Made by a program: the position numbers and the translations under genes
Notes under the pieces: model-generated
What the model saw: only the letters and a program-made list of their open reading frames with translations
Databases searched by the model: none
What the model was told of the DNA's origin: nothing
From: Methanofollis liminatans DSM 4140
GTDB taxonomy: Archaea; Halobacteriota; Methanomicrobia; Methanomicrobiales; Methanofollaceae
NCBI RefSeq assembly: GCF_000275865.1
Contig: NZ_CM001555.1
Span: 680,827 to 744,826 of the forward strand
Direction of reading: 5' to 3'
DNA length: 64,000 nucleotides
Shown here: in pieces, positions 7,985 through 15,358 of the stretch
Numbering within the stretch: the stretch's first letter is position 1
Layout: every line of letters begins with the position of its first letter

Positions 7985-8880
7985 CCCCCAAGCCGCGATC
8001 CTCTCTGGGGCCGATCCCGCTCATCGACGGGATCAGCCTAACGATCGCCGCCGAGCGCGATCGGTGGATATCGACCTTCACCAGGGGCGAGGAAGTGATC
8101 GCCGAGGAGCGCAGCAAGACGCCGCCGTGGGCCGGGCGATACGCTGCCGGGCGGCTTACCAACGTGGTTTGTACCGCTGTACCGCTGGACAAAAAGACGG
8201 TAAGGGCGGCAATCATCAAGATCTTCGAGGCGATTGAGGGGTCCGACGACGCCCAGGCACTGGTCTCCGAACCAGCTGCACGGGTGATCGGTGAGACGGT
8301 GGCGGTCCGGGTTGAAGTCTGCGACCCCCCGGTCTATCTGATTGACTTAGAGCAGGGGAAGAGCATGGCCTTCACAGCGCGGGATGTCGCAGCCCACGCC
8401 CCGATCGCCCTGAACACGCGATGGCTCTCCGTACACCCCCGGGAACCCCTGGGCGCATCGGGTCGAGACTTCGAGACGGTGATCGACTTTTGGCTCTCGA
8501 TCGCCGAGGAGGTTGAGCCCGCCGGGAGCGTCTCGCCGTGGGAGTCAGTCGTTGAACGTCTCCAGATCAGGATCGCCCCCCTTGAAGCCCCTCAAACTCC
8601 TGATGGCCTTATAAAGGGCGGGATCTACCAGGAGCCAGGCGGCCCCTTGTGGATAAGCGGGCGGCTGGTCGGGGACGTGCTCAAGGACTCGGGCCGGAAT
8701 GAAAACGACGCGGGGTTCTCGAAATACCTCCAGGCCGCCGGGCTCCTGGTATGCCCGTCACAGCCCAAACGACTCGGGAGGATGTTGATCCGCGCCTGGG
8801 GATTCACGCCAGACTTCCGGCCGGATGATCCGAAGGTGTCCGACTTCAGTGATCTGACCGCTGAGGAGGTGGCGCCATGA
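7981..8880 (+). CDS. Conserved-looking element protein upstream of helicase, unknown
   Basis: I start this 299-residue protein at the ATG at 7981, whose ATGA overlaps the previous stop. A start 33 bp upstream is possible but would overlap more. The N-terminal half is a mixed alpha/beta domain (IDGISLTIAAERDRWI, GRYAAGRLTNVVCTAVPLDKKTVRAAI). The C-terminal 90 residues (GIYQEPGGPLWISGRLVGDVLKDSGRNEN...KYLQAAGLLVCPSQPKRLGRMLIRAW) resemble a winged-helix module of the sort found at the end of plasmid replication proteins. That resemblance is my inference. It lies directly before the origin-like repeats and the helicase, so a replication-initiation role deserves testing. Confidence 0.6.
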   Translation: MTPKPRSSLGPIPLIDGISLTIAAERDRWISTFTRGEEVIAEERSKTPPWAGRYAAGRLTNVVCTAVPLDKKTVRAAIIKIFEAIEGSDDAQALVSEPAARVIGETVAVRVEVCDPPVYLIDLEQGKSMAFTARDVAAHAPIALNTRWLSVHPREPLGASGRDFETVIDFWLSIAEEVEPAGSVSPWESVVERLQIRIAPLEAPQTPDGLIKGGIYQEPGGPLWISGRLVGDVLKDSGRNENDAGFSKYLQAAGLLVCPSQPKRLGRMLIRAWGFTPDFRPDDPKVSDFSDLTAEEVAP

Positions 8881-8883
8881 CCT

Positions 8884-8977
8884 GTTACGCGTTACACGTT
8901 ACGCGCCCGCGAGCGATCATGCATGTGCGAAATCGCACATTGTGCATTTCCACCCGTAACACCCGTAACGGTGTAAC
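8884..8977. repeat. Origin- or operator-like cluster: GTTAC iterons around a perfect palindrome
   Basis: GTTAC occurs at 8884, 8891 and 8898 with an exact 7 bp period (GTTACGC, GTTACAC, GTTACGC). Its inverse GTAAC occurs at 8956, 8965 and 8973. Between the two arrays lies a perfect palindrome with ATGTGCGA/TCGCACAT arms and a 2 bp centre (8923-8940). An AT-rich stretch (AAATTTAAGG, about 8979-8988) follows. The arrangement is typical of a plasmid origin or an autoregulated Rep promoter and sits in the only sizeable gap of the replication operon. Confidence 0.6.
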
Positions 8978-9061
8978 AAATTTAAGGGGATCGCGAGATT
9001 CCTCTTTGTGCCGAACGGCTCTTCGTTCCTCTCTCACGTGCGATGGATGGGGGCCGATCCG

Positions 9062-10795
9062 ATGACTGCCGACCTGATCCGGTGGAGGGGTGGCCCCGGG
9101 GCCGGCAAGAGCACGACCCTGATCGAGTTCTGCCGAGCCGAAGTATCAGCGGGCGCAGCGATCGGCGACATCAGCGTGATGACCTTCTCCCGCGCCCAGG
9201 CGTCCGACCTGGCCCGACGCCTTCACGAATTGGTCTTCCTGGACGCCGATCCAAAGACGATCTCGCGGATGTGCGGCACGATCCACGCCTGCGCCCTGCG
9301 TCAGTGCATGGCCGCCGGTCTGATTGAGGACCCGCGGGAGCAGGTGATAACCGTCACCTCCCGGCGGAAGGCCCCGATCTATGAAGAATTTATGGCAGGG
9401 CACGGTCTCGCCTTCGACCCGACGATCGGCGCCGAGGACGACGCCCCCAGCCGTGCTGATCTCCCGGTCGGCAACCAGGTGATCGCCCTCGCCGCGTACC
9501 TGACGGCGACCATGCGCCAGCCCGACGAGTGGCGGGTGGCCGCCACCGCCCTGGGTCTTGCGGCCCAGCCGCAGATCTGGCCGTTTTCTTACTACATAAC
9601 CGCATGGCGGGATTACAAGGCCAAAAACGGGCTCTTCGAGCACGAGGACTATATACGCCTGGCCCTCGTTCACAGACTCCCGCCCCCCGCCTCGATCCTC
9701 GTCGTGGACGAGTACCAAGACGTTTCACCCGCACAGGATGCCCTGATCCGATCGTGGATCGAACACCCTGAGACCAAGCGCGTGTACGTTGCGGGAGACC
9801 CCGATCAGTCGATTTATGGATTCCGGGGATGCAACCCGCGCCTCTTCCTCGCCATCAACGCCGAGGACCGGGGGGCAACCGGCCCATCCTCCCGCCCCGT
9901 CTCGCACCGCTGCCCGGTATCGGTCATGGCCGCCGCCGAGTCGATCCTCAACCGCCCGGCGAACGTCTCCCCGTGCATCCGTCGCGGGCAGGTCCATCAC
10001 GTCCAGCCACCGGATGCCGACGCCCTCGCCCGGCAGGTGGAGGAGGCGATCCGGTACGCCCGGACCCTCCCGGGAGAGCGGCAGCCGGTCTTTGTCCTCT
10101 CGCGCTACCAAAAGACCGGCCAGGCCCTCGCCCGCGCTCTCTCGGCCGCCGGCGTCCCGTGCAGCAGTATCAAGCCCGGCCGGGTGCGGTTCTGGAGCCG
10201 AGTGAGGATCGGCCGGGACCGGGCACACCTCGAAACGACAACGGTCAGCCCATGGACCCTGAAACAGGCGATCACCCGGTATCTCGCGGGGTCTTCTGCC
10301 ATCGACCCGGCCCCGGTCCCGACGATCGAGGCCGAAACCATGATCCTGGCCACCCTCACCGACGCGAAGCGGACCGACGCCCTCGCCGCCCTGCGGCGCT
10401 TGAAGTCAAAGCGTGAGCCGGTCCGCCTGGGCGACGTGTACGCATGGACGGGGGGCCACCTGCGGGACGGGATATTCGACGCCCTGAACCTCCGCCCCTG
10501 GATCGTCCGGGAGATCCGTGCATGTCTCACCCTCGAGCAGCGCCGAGGATACGAGATCCCCCCCGATATGGTGAAGATCGACACGATCCACGCCGCGAAA
10601 GGTCTTGAGGCGGCGGTGGTGCTCCTTCACACCGGATTCCAGAAAAAACGCCTCGATGACCTCACCGACCCGGACCGCCTCGCCGAGGAGCGGCGGGTCT
10701 TTTATGTCGGTGCGACCCGAGCCTCTCACGCCCTCCTCCTCCTGGACTACGGCGAAACGCCGGTCTGTCCGTTCCTTCGAGGGGTGGGGGCATGA
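9062..10795 (+). CDS. SF1 (UvrD/Rep-like) DNA helicase
   Basis: From the ATG at 9062 the protein has 577 residues. In-frame GTG 9008 and ATG 9047 would extend it slightly, and the GTG could be leaderless relative to the AT-rich box near 8980. Superfamily 1A motifs appear in order: Walker A GGPGAGKST (10-18), Walker B VDEYQD, motif III GDPDQSIYGFRG, motif V IHAAKGLEAAVVLL and motif VI ERRVFYVGATRA. It should unwind DNA with ATP, probably 3' to 5', during replication of the element. It is shorter than cellular UvrD, with reduced insertion subdomains. The next gene, a primase, starts in its stop codon, so the two are translationally coupled. Confidence 0.88.
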   Translation: MTADLIRWRGGPGAGKSTTLIEFCRAEVSAGAAIGDISVMTFSRAQASDLARRLHELVFLDADPKTISRMCGTIHACALRQCMAAGLIEDPREQVITVTSRRKAPIYEEFMAGHGLAFDPTIGAEDDAPSRADLPVGNQVIALAAYLTATMRQPDEWRVAATALGLAAQPQIWPFSYYITAWRDYKAKNGLFEHEDYIRLALVHRLPPPASILVVDEYQDVSPAQDALIRSWIEHPETKRVYVAGDPDQSIYGFRGCNPRLFLAINAEDRGATGPSSRPVSHRCPVSVMAAAESILNRPANVSPCIRRGQVHHVQPPDADALARQVEEAIRYARTLPGERQPVFVLSRYQKTGQALARALSAAGVPCSSIKPGRVRFWSRVRIGRDRAHLETTTVSPWTLKQAITRYLAGSSAIDPAPVPTIEAETMILATLTDAKRTDALAALRRLKSKREPVRLGDVYAWTGGHLRDGIFDALNLRPWIVREIRACLTLEQRRGYEIPPDMVKIDTIHAAKGLEAAVVLLHTGFQKKRLDDLTDPDRLAEERRVFYVGATRASHALLLLDYGETPVCPFLRGVGA

Positions 10796-11997
10796 CCGAA
10801 TGGAACGCCCTCATGGAAGACGTCTGTCGTTTCTATGAGCAGCACCTGACCGACGAGCACCGGGCCTTTCTCCTCACCCGGTACGGATTCCAGCCGTGGT
10901 TTGTGGAGCGTTCCCGCCTCGGTTACGCCCCGGCAGACAGTAGTACGGCCCTCCTCCTGCACCTGATGGACCGGGGGTATAGCGGCGAGGAGATCATCGC
11001 TTCCGGCACGGTGGGCCGGTGGACGAAGGGCGGCAAAACCGGCGTTGGCGACCTCTTTCGGGGCCGGCGCGTGTTCCCTTACCTGGATGGTGACGGGACG
11101 CCAGAATACTTCACCGGCAGGCAGACCGACGAGACCCCAGCGTATGGCGACCGGGAGCCGGCGAAGTACGTGAAGCAGATCGTCACGGAGACCGGCCCGA
11201 AAGAACCGATCTTCGGCCGATGGTCGGTCATCGACGGCGAACCGCTGATTATCACGGAGGGGATCAGCGACGCCCTCGCGGTGCTGCAGGACTGCCGGCC
11301 GTGCATCTCGCCGGTGACAACCTCCTTCAAGCGTGTGCGGATCGACGAGGCCGCCGCGTACTGCCGCCGGGCCGGTGCGGTCTATGTGATCATGGACAGC
11401 GAGGAGAGCGGGGCCGGGCCGAAGGGTGCGACAAAGACCGCCCACGCCCTCCTTGCGCATGGGATCGAGCGGGTGTATATCGGGACGCTGCCGCGGCCCG
11501 ATGGGATCGAGAAGGTGGATCTCAACGACTATCTCAGGGGCGGGGGCGACCTTGCCCCGATCCTCGCCGAAGCAATCCCAGCCGGCGAGCACCCGGGGGT
11601 GCAGGAGGAAAGGCGGCAGGAGATCCTTGCCGGGTGTGCCTCCCTCCGGTCCGCCGTCTCTCAGGAACGGTGGAAGAGGAGCGGGAAAAAGAAAGGCAAT
11701 ACGGACGACATCGACGACCTGAAACGCCGCATGCCCTCCCTCTCCGCCTATACCGGCATCGCCCCAGGGAAACGGGGGCCTCACCCGGTCTATGGATCGA
11801 CGCACGGCGACAACTTCGCCGTATCGAGAGACGGCGAGACCTGGACCTCTTTCCACGGCGGGAACGAGACCGGGAAATCAGGGAACCTGTTCAAACTGAT
11901 CGCCCTGGAACAGCGGTTCCTCTCCGATGAGGGGCAGCCCCTCAGGGGCGAGGCGTTCAAACAGACGATCGCATACTGCCGGGAGAGATGGACGTGA
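10792..11997 (+). CDS. TOPRIM-domain primase-like protein (DnaG/TWINKLE type)
   Basis: The 401-residue protein overlaps the helicase stop (ATGA). The middle holds a TOPRIM fold: Glu156 in ITEGISDAL, the acidic pair at 202-204 in VIMDSEESG, and KVDLNDYL near 242-248. These are the metal-binding positions of DnaG-type primases and phage primase-helicases. The N-terminal part (residues 1-140) resembles the DnaG-like RNA-polymerase core. No obvious CHC2 zinc motif is present. The C-terminal 100 residues include a domain with GETWTSFHGGNETGKSGNLFKLI. Together with the upstream helicase it makes a self-sufficient replication module for the element. Confidence 0.78.
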   Translation: MTEWNALMEDVCRFYEQHLTDEHRAFLLTRYGFQPWFVERSRLGYAPADSSTALLLHLMDRGYSGEEIIASGTVGRWTKGGKTGVGDLFRGRRVFPYLDGDGTPEYFTGRQTDETPAYGDREPAKYVKQIVTETGPKEPIFGRWSVIDGEPLIITEGISDALAVLQDCRPCISPVTTSFKRVRIDEAAAYCRRAGAVYVIMDSEESGAGPKGATKTAHALLAHGIERVYIGTLPRPDGIEKVDLNDYLRGGGDLAPILAEAIPAGEHPGVQEERRQEILAGCASLRSAVSQERWKRSGKKKGNTDDIDDLKRRMPSLSAYTGIAPGKRGPHPVYGSTHGDNFAVSRDGETWTSFHGGNETGKSGNLFKLIALEQRFLSDEGQPLRGEAFKQTIAYCRERWT

Positions 11998-12068
11998 TCC
12001 TTAATATTATGTCCTAACAAATATATTAAGAATCGACGATGATCATCGATTGGGCGCAAAAAAGGGGG

Positions 12069-12428
12069 TTATTCCGAGCCCCGGATCCTCATGATCGAGA
12101 AGATCACCAGGGAGAGGATCGAGACCATGACGGCGAGAATCAGAAGCGCCGAGTTCTGCGTCCAGATTTCGACGCCGGTCGTCATATCGGCGTTTGTGGT
12201 CGAGTTCCACTGAGAGCCCGCCGGGATCGTGACGGACGAGTCAATGTTCGACCCGATAACCGGGGCGATGGAGAAAACCGCGACGAGCACGATGAGCCCG
12301 ATCGCCATGCCGATAACGGCGTCGATCATGCCGACCGCGTCGTCGTTCAAGAGGATCGCGTTCTGTTTTTCGATCGCCCGCGCCTTGATGGCGACGAGGG
12401 CAGTTAATACCGTTTTTGCAGTTTCCAC
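12069..12428 (-). CDS. Two-TM membrane protein, possible virion or pilin-like component
   Basis: The start is GTG at 12428, with GGAGG about 13 bases upstream. The 119-residue product has a charged amphipathic N-terminus (ALVAIKARAIEKQNAILLNDDAVG), a first TM helix (about 36-58, IDAVIGMAIGLIVLVAVFS), an exposed loop rich in Ser/Thr/Asn with two NST-like glycosylation sites, and a second TM helix (about 94-112) with a short basic tail. It is transcribed alone and divergently from the HTH gene at 12529. The layout could suit a small membrane capsid or spike protein, a pilin-like subunit or a holin-like protein. I cannot assign a family. Confidence 0.65.
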   Translation of the reverse strand: METAKTVLTALVAIKARAIEKQNAILLNDDAVGMIDAVIGMAIGLIVLVAVFSIAPVIGSNIDSSVTIPAGSQWNSTTNADMTTGVEIWTQNSALLILAVMVSILSLVIFSIMRIRGSE

Positions 12429-12528
12429 TTTGTCGGTGATGCCTCCGATATATTCCTATATAGACATTGTAGTAGATATTTGTTTCTGTGGCATTGTTAT
12501 ATAACACTTGGGAGAAATATACATTTGT

Positions 12529-12969
12529 ATGGAGAAATTACCAAACATCGACATTGAAACCCGGGCAGTCGGGGACGTTATCGCCCACCTCCGCCGTGCC
12601 GGTATGACGACCCCGACGATCGAAAAAGTCCTTCAGAGCGTGGCGTGGGTTTGCGACGTCCGGGCTTTCAAATTTCACGATATTGTGGTGGGCGAGTACG
12701 CCAAGGTCATGGAAGGCACCATCCCCGCCGATGTTGCATTCGATCGGATCCTGCTCACGTTTCGACTCCCCGACCGCGACGTCCACGTGAGTGCTGAGGA
12801 GGCCGAACTAATGCGGGGCTTCCGGGCGGCCGGTTACTCTGTTCGGAAAATTTGTGCCGTGTTCGATCGATCTACCGAGACGGTGCACCGTCTGACTGCC
12901 GATGTGGAGACTCCTGCCAAACAAACACCTGAAACACTCTCGGCCTCATCAGAAGCGATCTATGGTTAG
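12529..12969 (+). CDS. Element HTH protein, putative regulator
   Basis: I start at the ATG at 12529. TTATATAAC at about 12497-12505 lies 25 bp upstream, so a leaderless transcript is likely. The 146-residue protein has a C-terminal segment (LMRGFRAAGYSVRKICAVFDRSTETVHRLTA, about residues 84-114) with the spacing of a resolvase-type or sigma-like helix-turn-helix. The N-terminal half is unassigned. It is divergent from the two-TM gene, and a shared intergenic region of about 100 bp could be its operator. Confidence 0.65.
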   Translation: MEKLPNIDIETRAVGDVIAHLRRAGMTTPTIEKVLQSVAWVCDVRAFKFHDIVVGEYAKVMEGTIPADVAFDRILLTFRLPDRDVHVSAEEAELMRGFRAAGYSVRKICAVFDRSTETVHRLTADVETPAKQTPETLSASSEAIYG

Positions 12970-13027
12970 AAGTCGAAATTTTTTTCCAGCCCGGCCTGAG
13001 AGCGATCGCAAACCTGAAAAGGAAGCG

Positions 13028-13369
13028 ATGGGGTCCCACATGAAAACACATGCACAACAAACAAAGGCCGGCCGGCGCAACTATGGCCAGAACTATCAGC
13101 GCGGCCGCGGGGCCGAGGGGAGAGCAGCTGCGATCCTTCGCCGTGATGGGTGGAGCGTGAACATCTCCCCGGGAAGCCGGGGATCCGCCGACCTGATCGC
13201 CCGGAAGGGTACGCGGGTCCGGCGCATCCAGGTAAAAGCGATCGGCAGCCGCGACATCCGCACTGTAGAGGCCGCCCGGCGGCGGGTGCAGGGCAAACCC
13301 TTCAACGTCTCCCGCGGCCGGGAGGTGTGGCTCTATAGCGCCGGGACATGGTACCGGTTCACTACATAA
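13028..13369 (+). CDS. Hjc/restriction-endonuclease-like nuclease (PD-(D/E)xK fold)
   Basis: The chosen ATG at 13028 has AAAAGGAAG just upstream. The longer frame starting at 12902 overlaps the preceding gene and lacks support. The 113-residue protein matches the archaeal Holliday-junction resolvase or Mrr-like plan: NYQRGRGAEGRAAAILRRDGW with the catalytic Glu, SPGSRGSADLIARKG with the catalytic Asp, then RRIQVKAIGSR providing Gln-x-Lys. Hjc cuts four-way junctions. In an element of this size it could resolve recombination or replication intermediates. Its final residues, WLYSAGTWYRF, look complete. Confidence 0.8.
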   Translation: MGSHMKTHAQQTKAGRRNYGQNYQRGRGAEGRAAAILRRDGWSVNISPGSRGSADLIARKGTRVRRIQVKAIGSRDIRTVEAARRRVQGKPFNVSRGREVWLYSAGTWYRFTT

Positions 13370-13557
13370 TCTCTAATGTGCGGACAATACCAATACCTAT
13401 TTTTGGGTTTTATCTATGGGTATGATGAATCCCATATGGTGTTATGGTGAAGGCCAATAGGGGCAATCTATACTCTTCAAAAATCGCTTATTTCTGATCG
13501 GGGTGATCGCGCCGACAGGGTGATAAAGTCGCGGGTGCGATCGCAGGGTGACGATGA

Positions 13558-13707
13558 TCAGATCCCGGGATCGCCCTGGAATGATCCACACACCGGGCAC
13601 CACCAACCCACACCCACCCAGGCGCGCTTACCTTCGACCTGCCGGCGCACACTGGCCCGGTACATCCGGCCCGCGCACCGCGTGCAATGGGTTTCGTCCT
13701 CTCGCAT
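13558..13707 (-). CDS. Small zinc-ribbon protein of the element
   Basis: The reverse strand from the ATG at 13707 encodes 49 residues, starting MREDETHCTRCAGRMYR and ending with WWCPVCGSFQGDPGI. The two Cys-x2-Cys pairs (8/11 and 37/40) define a zinc ribbon. TTTTTAAATACC, a good archaeal TATA box, lies about 24-35 bp upstream, which places the transcription start at the ATG and suggests a leaderless mRNA. It is the last gene before attR. Such mini-ribbons are frequent in archaeal plasmids and viruses, but none is assigned a function here. Confidence 0.65.
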   Translation of the reverse strand: MREDETHCTRCAGRMYRASVRRQVEGKRAWVGVGWWCPVCGSFQGDPGI

Positions 13708-13815
13708 GGTATACCATTATTTCAGAACGGTATTTAAAAACATCACCCTTATTTTCATGGTGACAGAGGGCCGGAAGGACCCCGTTTCAAAATTGGAACA
13801 CAAACAACCCGTTTA

Positions 13816-13830
13816 GATGCTGCTATGGGG
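13816..13830. repeat. attR core (15 bp direct repeat of attL)
   Basis: The sequence is identical to 5194-5208. It covers the two bases after the tRNA-Glu discriminator, the acceptor 3' strand and the first bases of the T-arm 3' strand, so integration restores a complete tRNA gene on this side. Confidence 0.85.
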
Positions 13831-13892
13831 ATTCGAACCCCAGTCGCAGGAGTGAGAGTCCTGCATGATTGGCCGGTCTACACTATAGCAGC
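13818..13892 (-). tRNA. tRNA-Glu (anticodon CTC)
   Basis: The 75 nt gene on the minus strand folds with acceptor stem GCTGCTA/TAGCAGC and discriminator A. The D arm is GTGTAGACCGGCCAATCAT, the anticodon stem-loop CAGGA-CTCTCAC-TCCTG (anticodon CTC) and the T arm GGGGTTCGAATCCCC. CCA is not encoded. Its 3' end is the integration target of the element at 5.2-13.8 kb. A TATA-like TTAAATACG lies upstream (about 13930-13940). Confidence 0.95.
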
Positions 13893-14061
13893 AATGCGCA
13901 CCTGAGTGCTCTACAATATTGGATATGGACGTATTTAACCATTCCTCTCTGCGCAGCCCGATCAGGCGCCGCCCGCCCCATCGAGATCGGCGACGCGCAG
14001 AACCAGAATGCGGTTCCCTATCCACGATCCTTATGTAGTCAGGCTTACAGATCTATGAGGA

Positions 14062-15174
14062 ATGAGTGGTCTTGAAGATGAGATCAAGGAGATCGAAGAC
14101 GAGCTCCAGCGCACCGTGTACAACAAGGCCACATCCAAGCACATCGGACGCCTGAAAGCCAAGCTCGCCAAGATCAGAGACGAAGCCGTACAGCGGGCGA
14201 TGAAGTCCGCCGGCTCCGGGGAAGGGTATTCGGTCAAGAAGTCGGGCGATGGGACGGTGGTCCTCGTCGGCTTTCCGTCGGTCGGCAAGTCCACGCTCCT
14301 CAACCAGCTCACCGGGCAGGAGAGCGAGGTGGCGGCCTATGCCTTCACCACCCTCACCGTCGTGCCCGGGATCCTGGAGCACAAGGGCGCGAAGATCCAG
14401 ATCCTGGATATCCCCGGGCTCATCGCCGGCGCCGCCATGGGCAAGGGGCGCGGCAAGGAGGTCATCGCCGTGGTGCGGAGCGCCGATCTCATCCTCATCC
14501 TCGGCGACGTCTACAACGGGCGGCATGTCGATGTCCTGATGAGGGAACTCTATGACGCCGGGATCAGGATCAACAAGCCAAAACCCGACATCACCATCAA
14601 AAAGAGCGGCAACGGCGGTATCAGGCTCAACTATGTCGGCGACGAGGCCCTCGACATCGAGGAGGTCAGGTCGATCCTCGCCGAGAACAAGATCATGAAC
14701 GCCGACGTCCTGATCAGGGGCAATGTCTCGCAGGACGATTTCATCGACGCCATGATCGGAAACCGCGTCTATATCCCGGCCTTCATCGCCATCAACAAGG
14801 TCGATCTCGTCGATGCGAAGACCCGGGCCGAGATCGAGGGCGAGCTCACCGAGCGTTTCGGCGAGAAGCCCTATATGATCTCGGCACACTCGGGCTACAA
14901 TGTCGATACGCTCAAGGACGGGATCTACGAGCACCTCGGCTTCATGCGCGTCTACATGAAGCCGCTCGGCGGCCCGGCCGACATGGAGGAGCCGCTGATC
15001 GTCCGCTCAGACTCGACGATCGAGGACGTCTGCCGCCGTCTCCACCGTGACTTCGTGGACAAGTTCAGGTATGCAAAGATCTGGGGTAAATCCGTGAAGC
15101 ACGACGCCCAGCGCGTCGGGCTGCAGCACAAACTCAAAGATCGGGATATCGTGACGATAGTCACGCGGTTCTGA
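14062..15174 (+). CDS. DRG-type Obg-family GTPase with TGS domain
   Basis: The 370-residue protein has an N-terminal helical region (1-60), then a GTPase domain: G1 GFPSVGKS (70-77), a switch with AAYAFTTLT, G3 DIPGL (116-120) and G4 NKVD. A C-terminal TGS domain follows (about 290-370, ending DIVTIVTRF). This is the archaeal homologue of eukaryotic DRG1/2, ribosome-associated GTPases thought to act in translation under stress. The family length is about 360-370, so it is complete. GAGG immediately precedes the ATG. It is monocistronic next to tRNA-Glu. Confidence 0.95.
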   Translation: MSGLEDEIKEIEDELQRTVYNKATSKHIGRLKAKLAKIRDEAVQRAMKSAGSGEGYSVKKSGDGTVVLVGFPSVGKSTLLNQLTGQESEVAAYAFTTLTVVPGILEHKGAKIQILDIPGLIAGAAMGKGRGKEVIAVVRSADLILILGDVYNGRHVDVLMRELYDAGIRINKPKPDITIKKSGNGGIRLNYVGDEALDIEEVRSILAENKIMNADVLIRGNVSQDDFIDAMIGNRVYIPAFIAINKVDLVDAKTRAEIEGELTERFGEKPYMISAHSGYNVDTLKDGIYEHLGFMRVYMKPLGGPADMEEPLIVRSDSTIEDVCRRLHRDFVDKFRYAKIWGKSVKHDAQRVGLQHKLKDRDIVTIVTRF

Positions 15175-15358
15175 ACTCCTCTCGTTGATATTTTTCATGT
15201 ACCGGGGGATGTTCCCCCTCTCTTTCCATCGTTTCAGGCGATGGGGCTTCTCTGCCGTCGGCGCCGGAAGGCTCAGGTCTTCTCTCGCGTTTTTGTGCAT
15301 GCCTCCGAGGGTATTAAGCCAGAGCAGAGATACCTGAGCATGTCCGCCGGGAAAGGGT

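Larger units (their letters stand above)
5209..13830. mobile_element. Integrated plasmid- or provirus-like element in tRNA-Glu(CTC), about 8.6 kb
   Basis: The element is bounded by 15 bp direct repeats (5194-5208 and 13816-13830), and the right one forms the 3' end of the intact tRNA-Glu gene. Inside are a tyrosine integrase next to attL, an excisionase-like HTH protein, a run of overlapping genes ending in an SF1 helicase and a TOPRIM primase, a palindrome-rich noncoding stretch, a two-TM protein, an HTH protein, a Holliday-resolvase-like nuclease and a zinc-ribbon protein. Most content is replication and maintenance. No terminase, portal or capsid was recognised, so an integrative plasmid fits better than a tailed provirus. 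A small membrane virus with unrecognised structural genes is not excluded. Confidence 0.88.

Noticed and set aside
8877-9065. 62-residue plus-strand frame overlapping the end of the 7981 gene
   Set aside because: It reads through the GTTAC arrays and the palindrome, its protein has no domain features, and it overlaps the helicase start. The segment is better explained as a regulatory or origin region.
12902-13027. Extended N-terminus of the Hjc-like nuclease
   Set aside because: It overlaps the preceding HTH gene and has no support. The ATG at 13028 has a ribosome binding site.
15175-15358. Riboswitch in the leader of zupT
   Set aside because: No conserved core of a known metal riboswitch can be seen, and archaeal metal genes are mostly protein-regulated.
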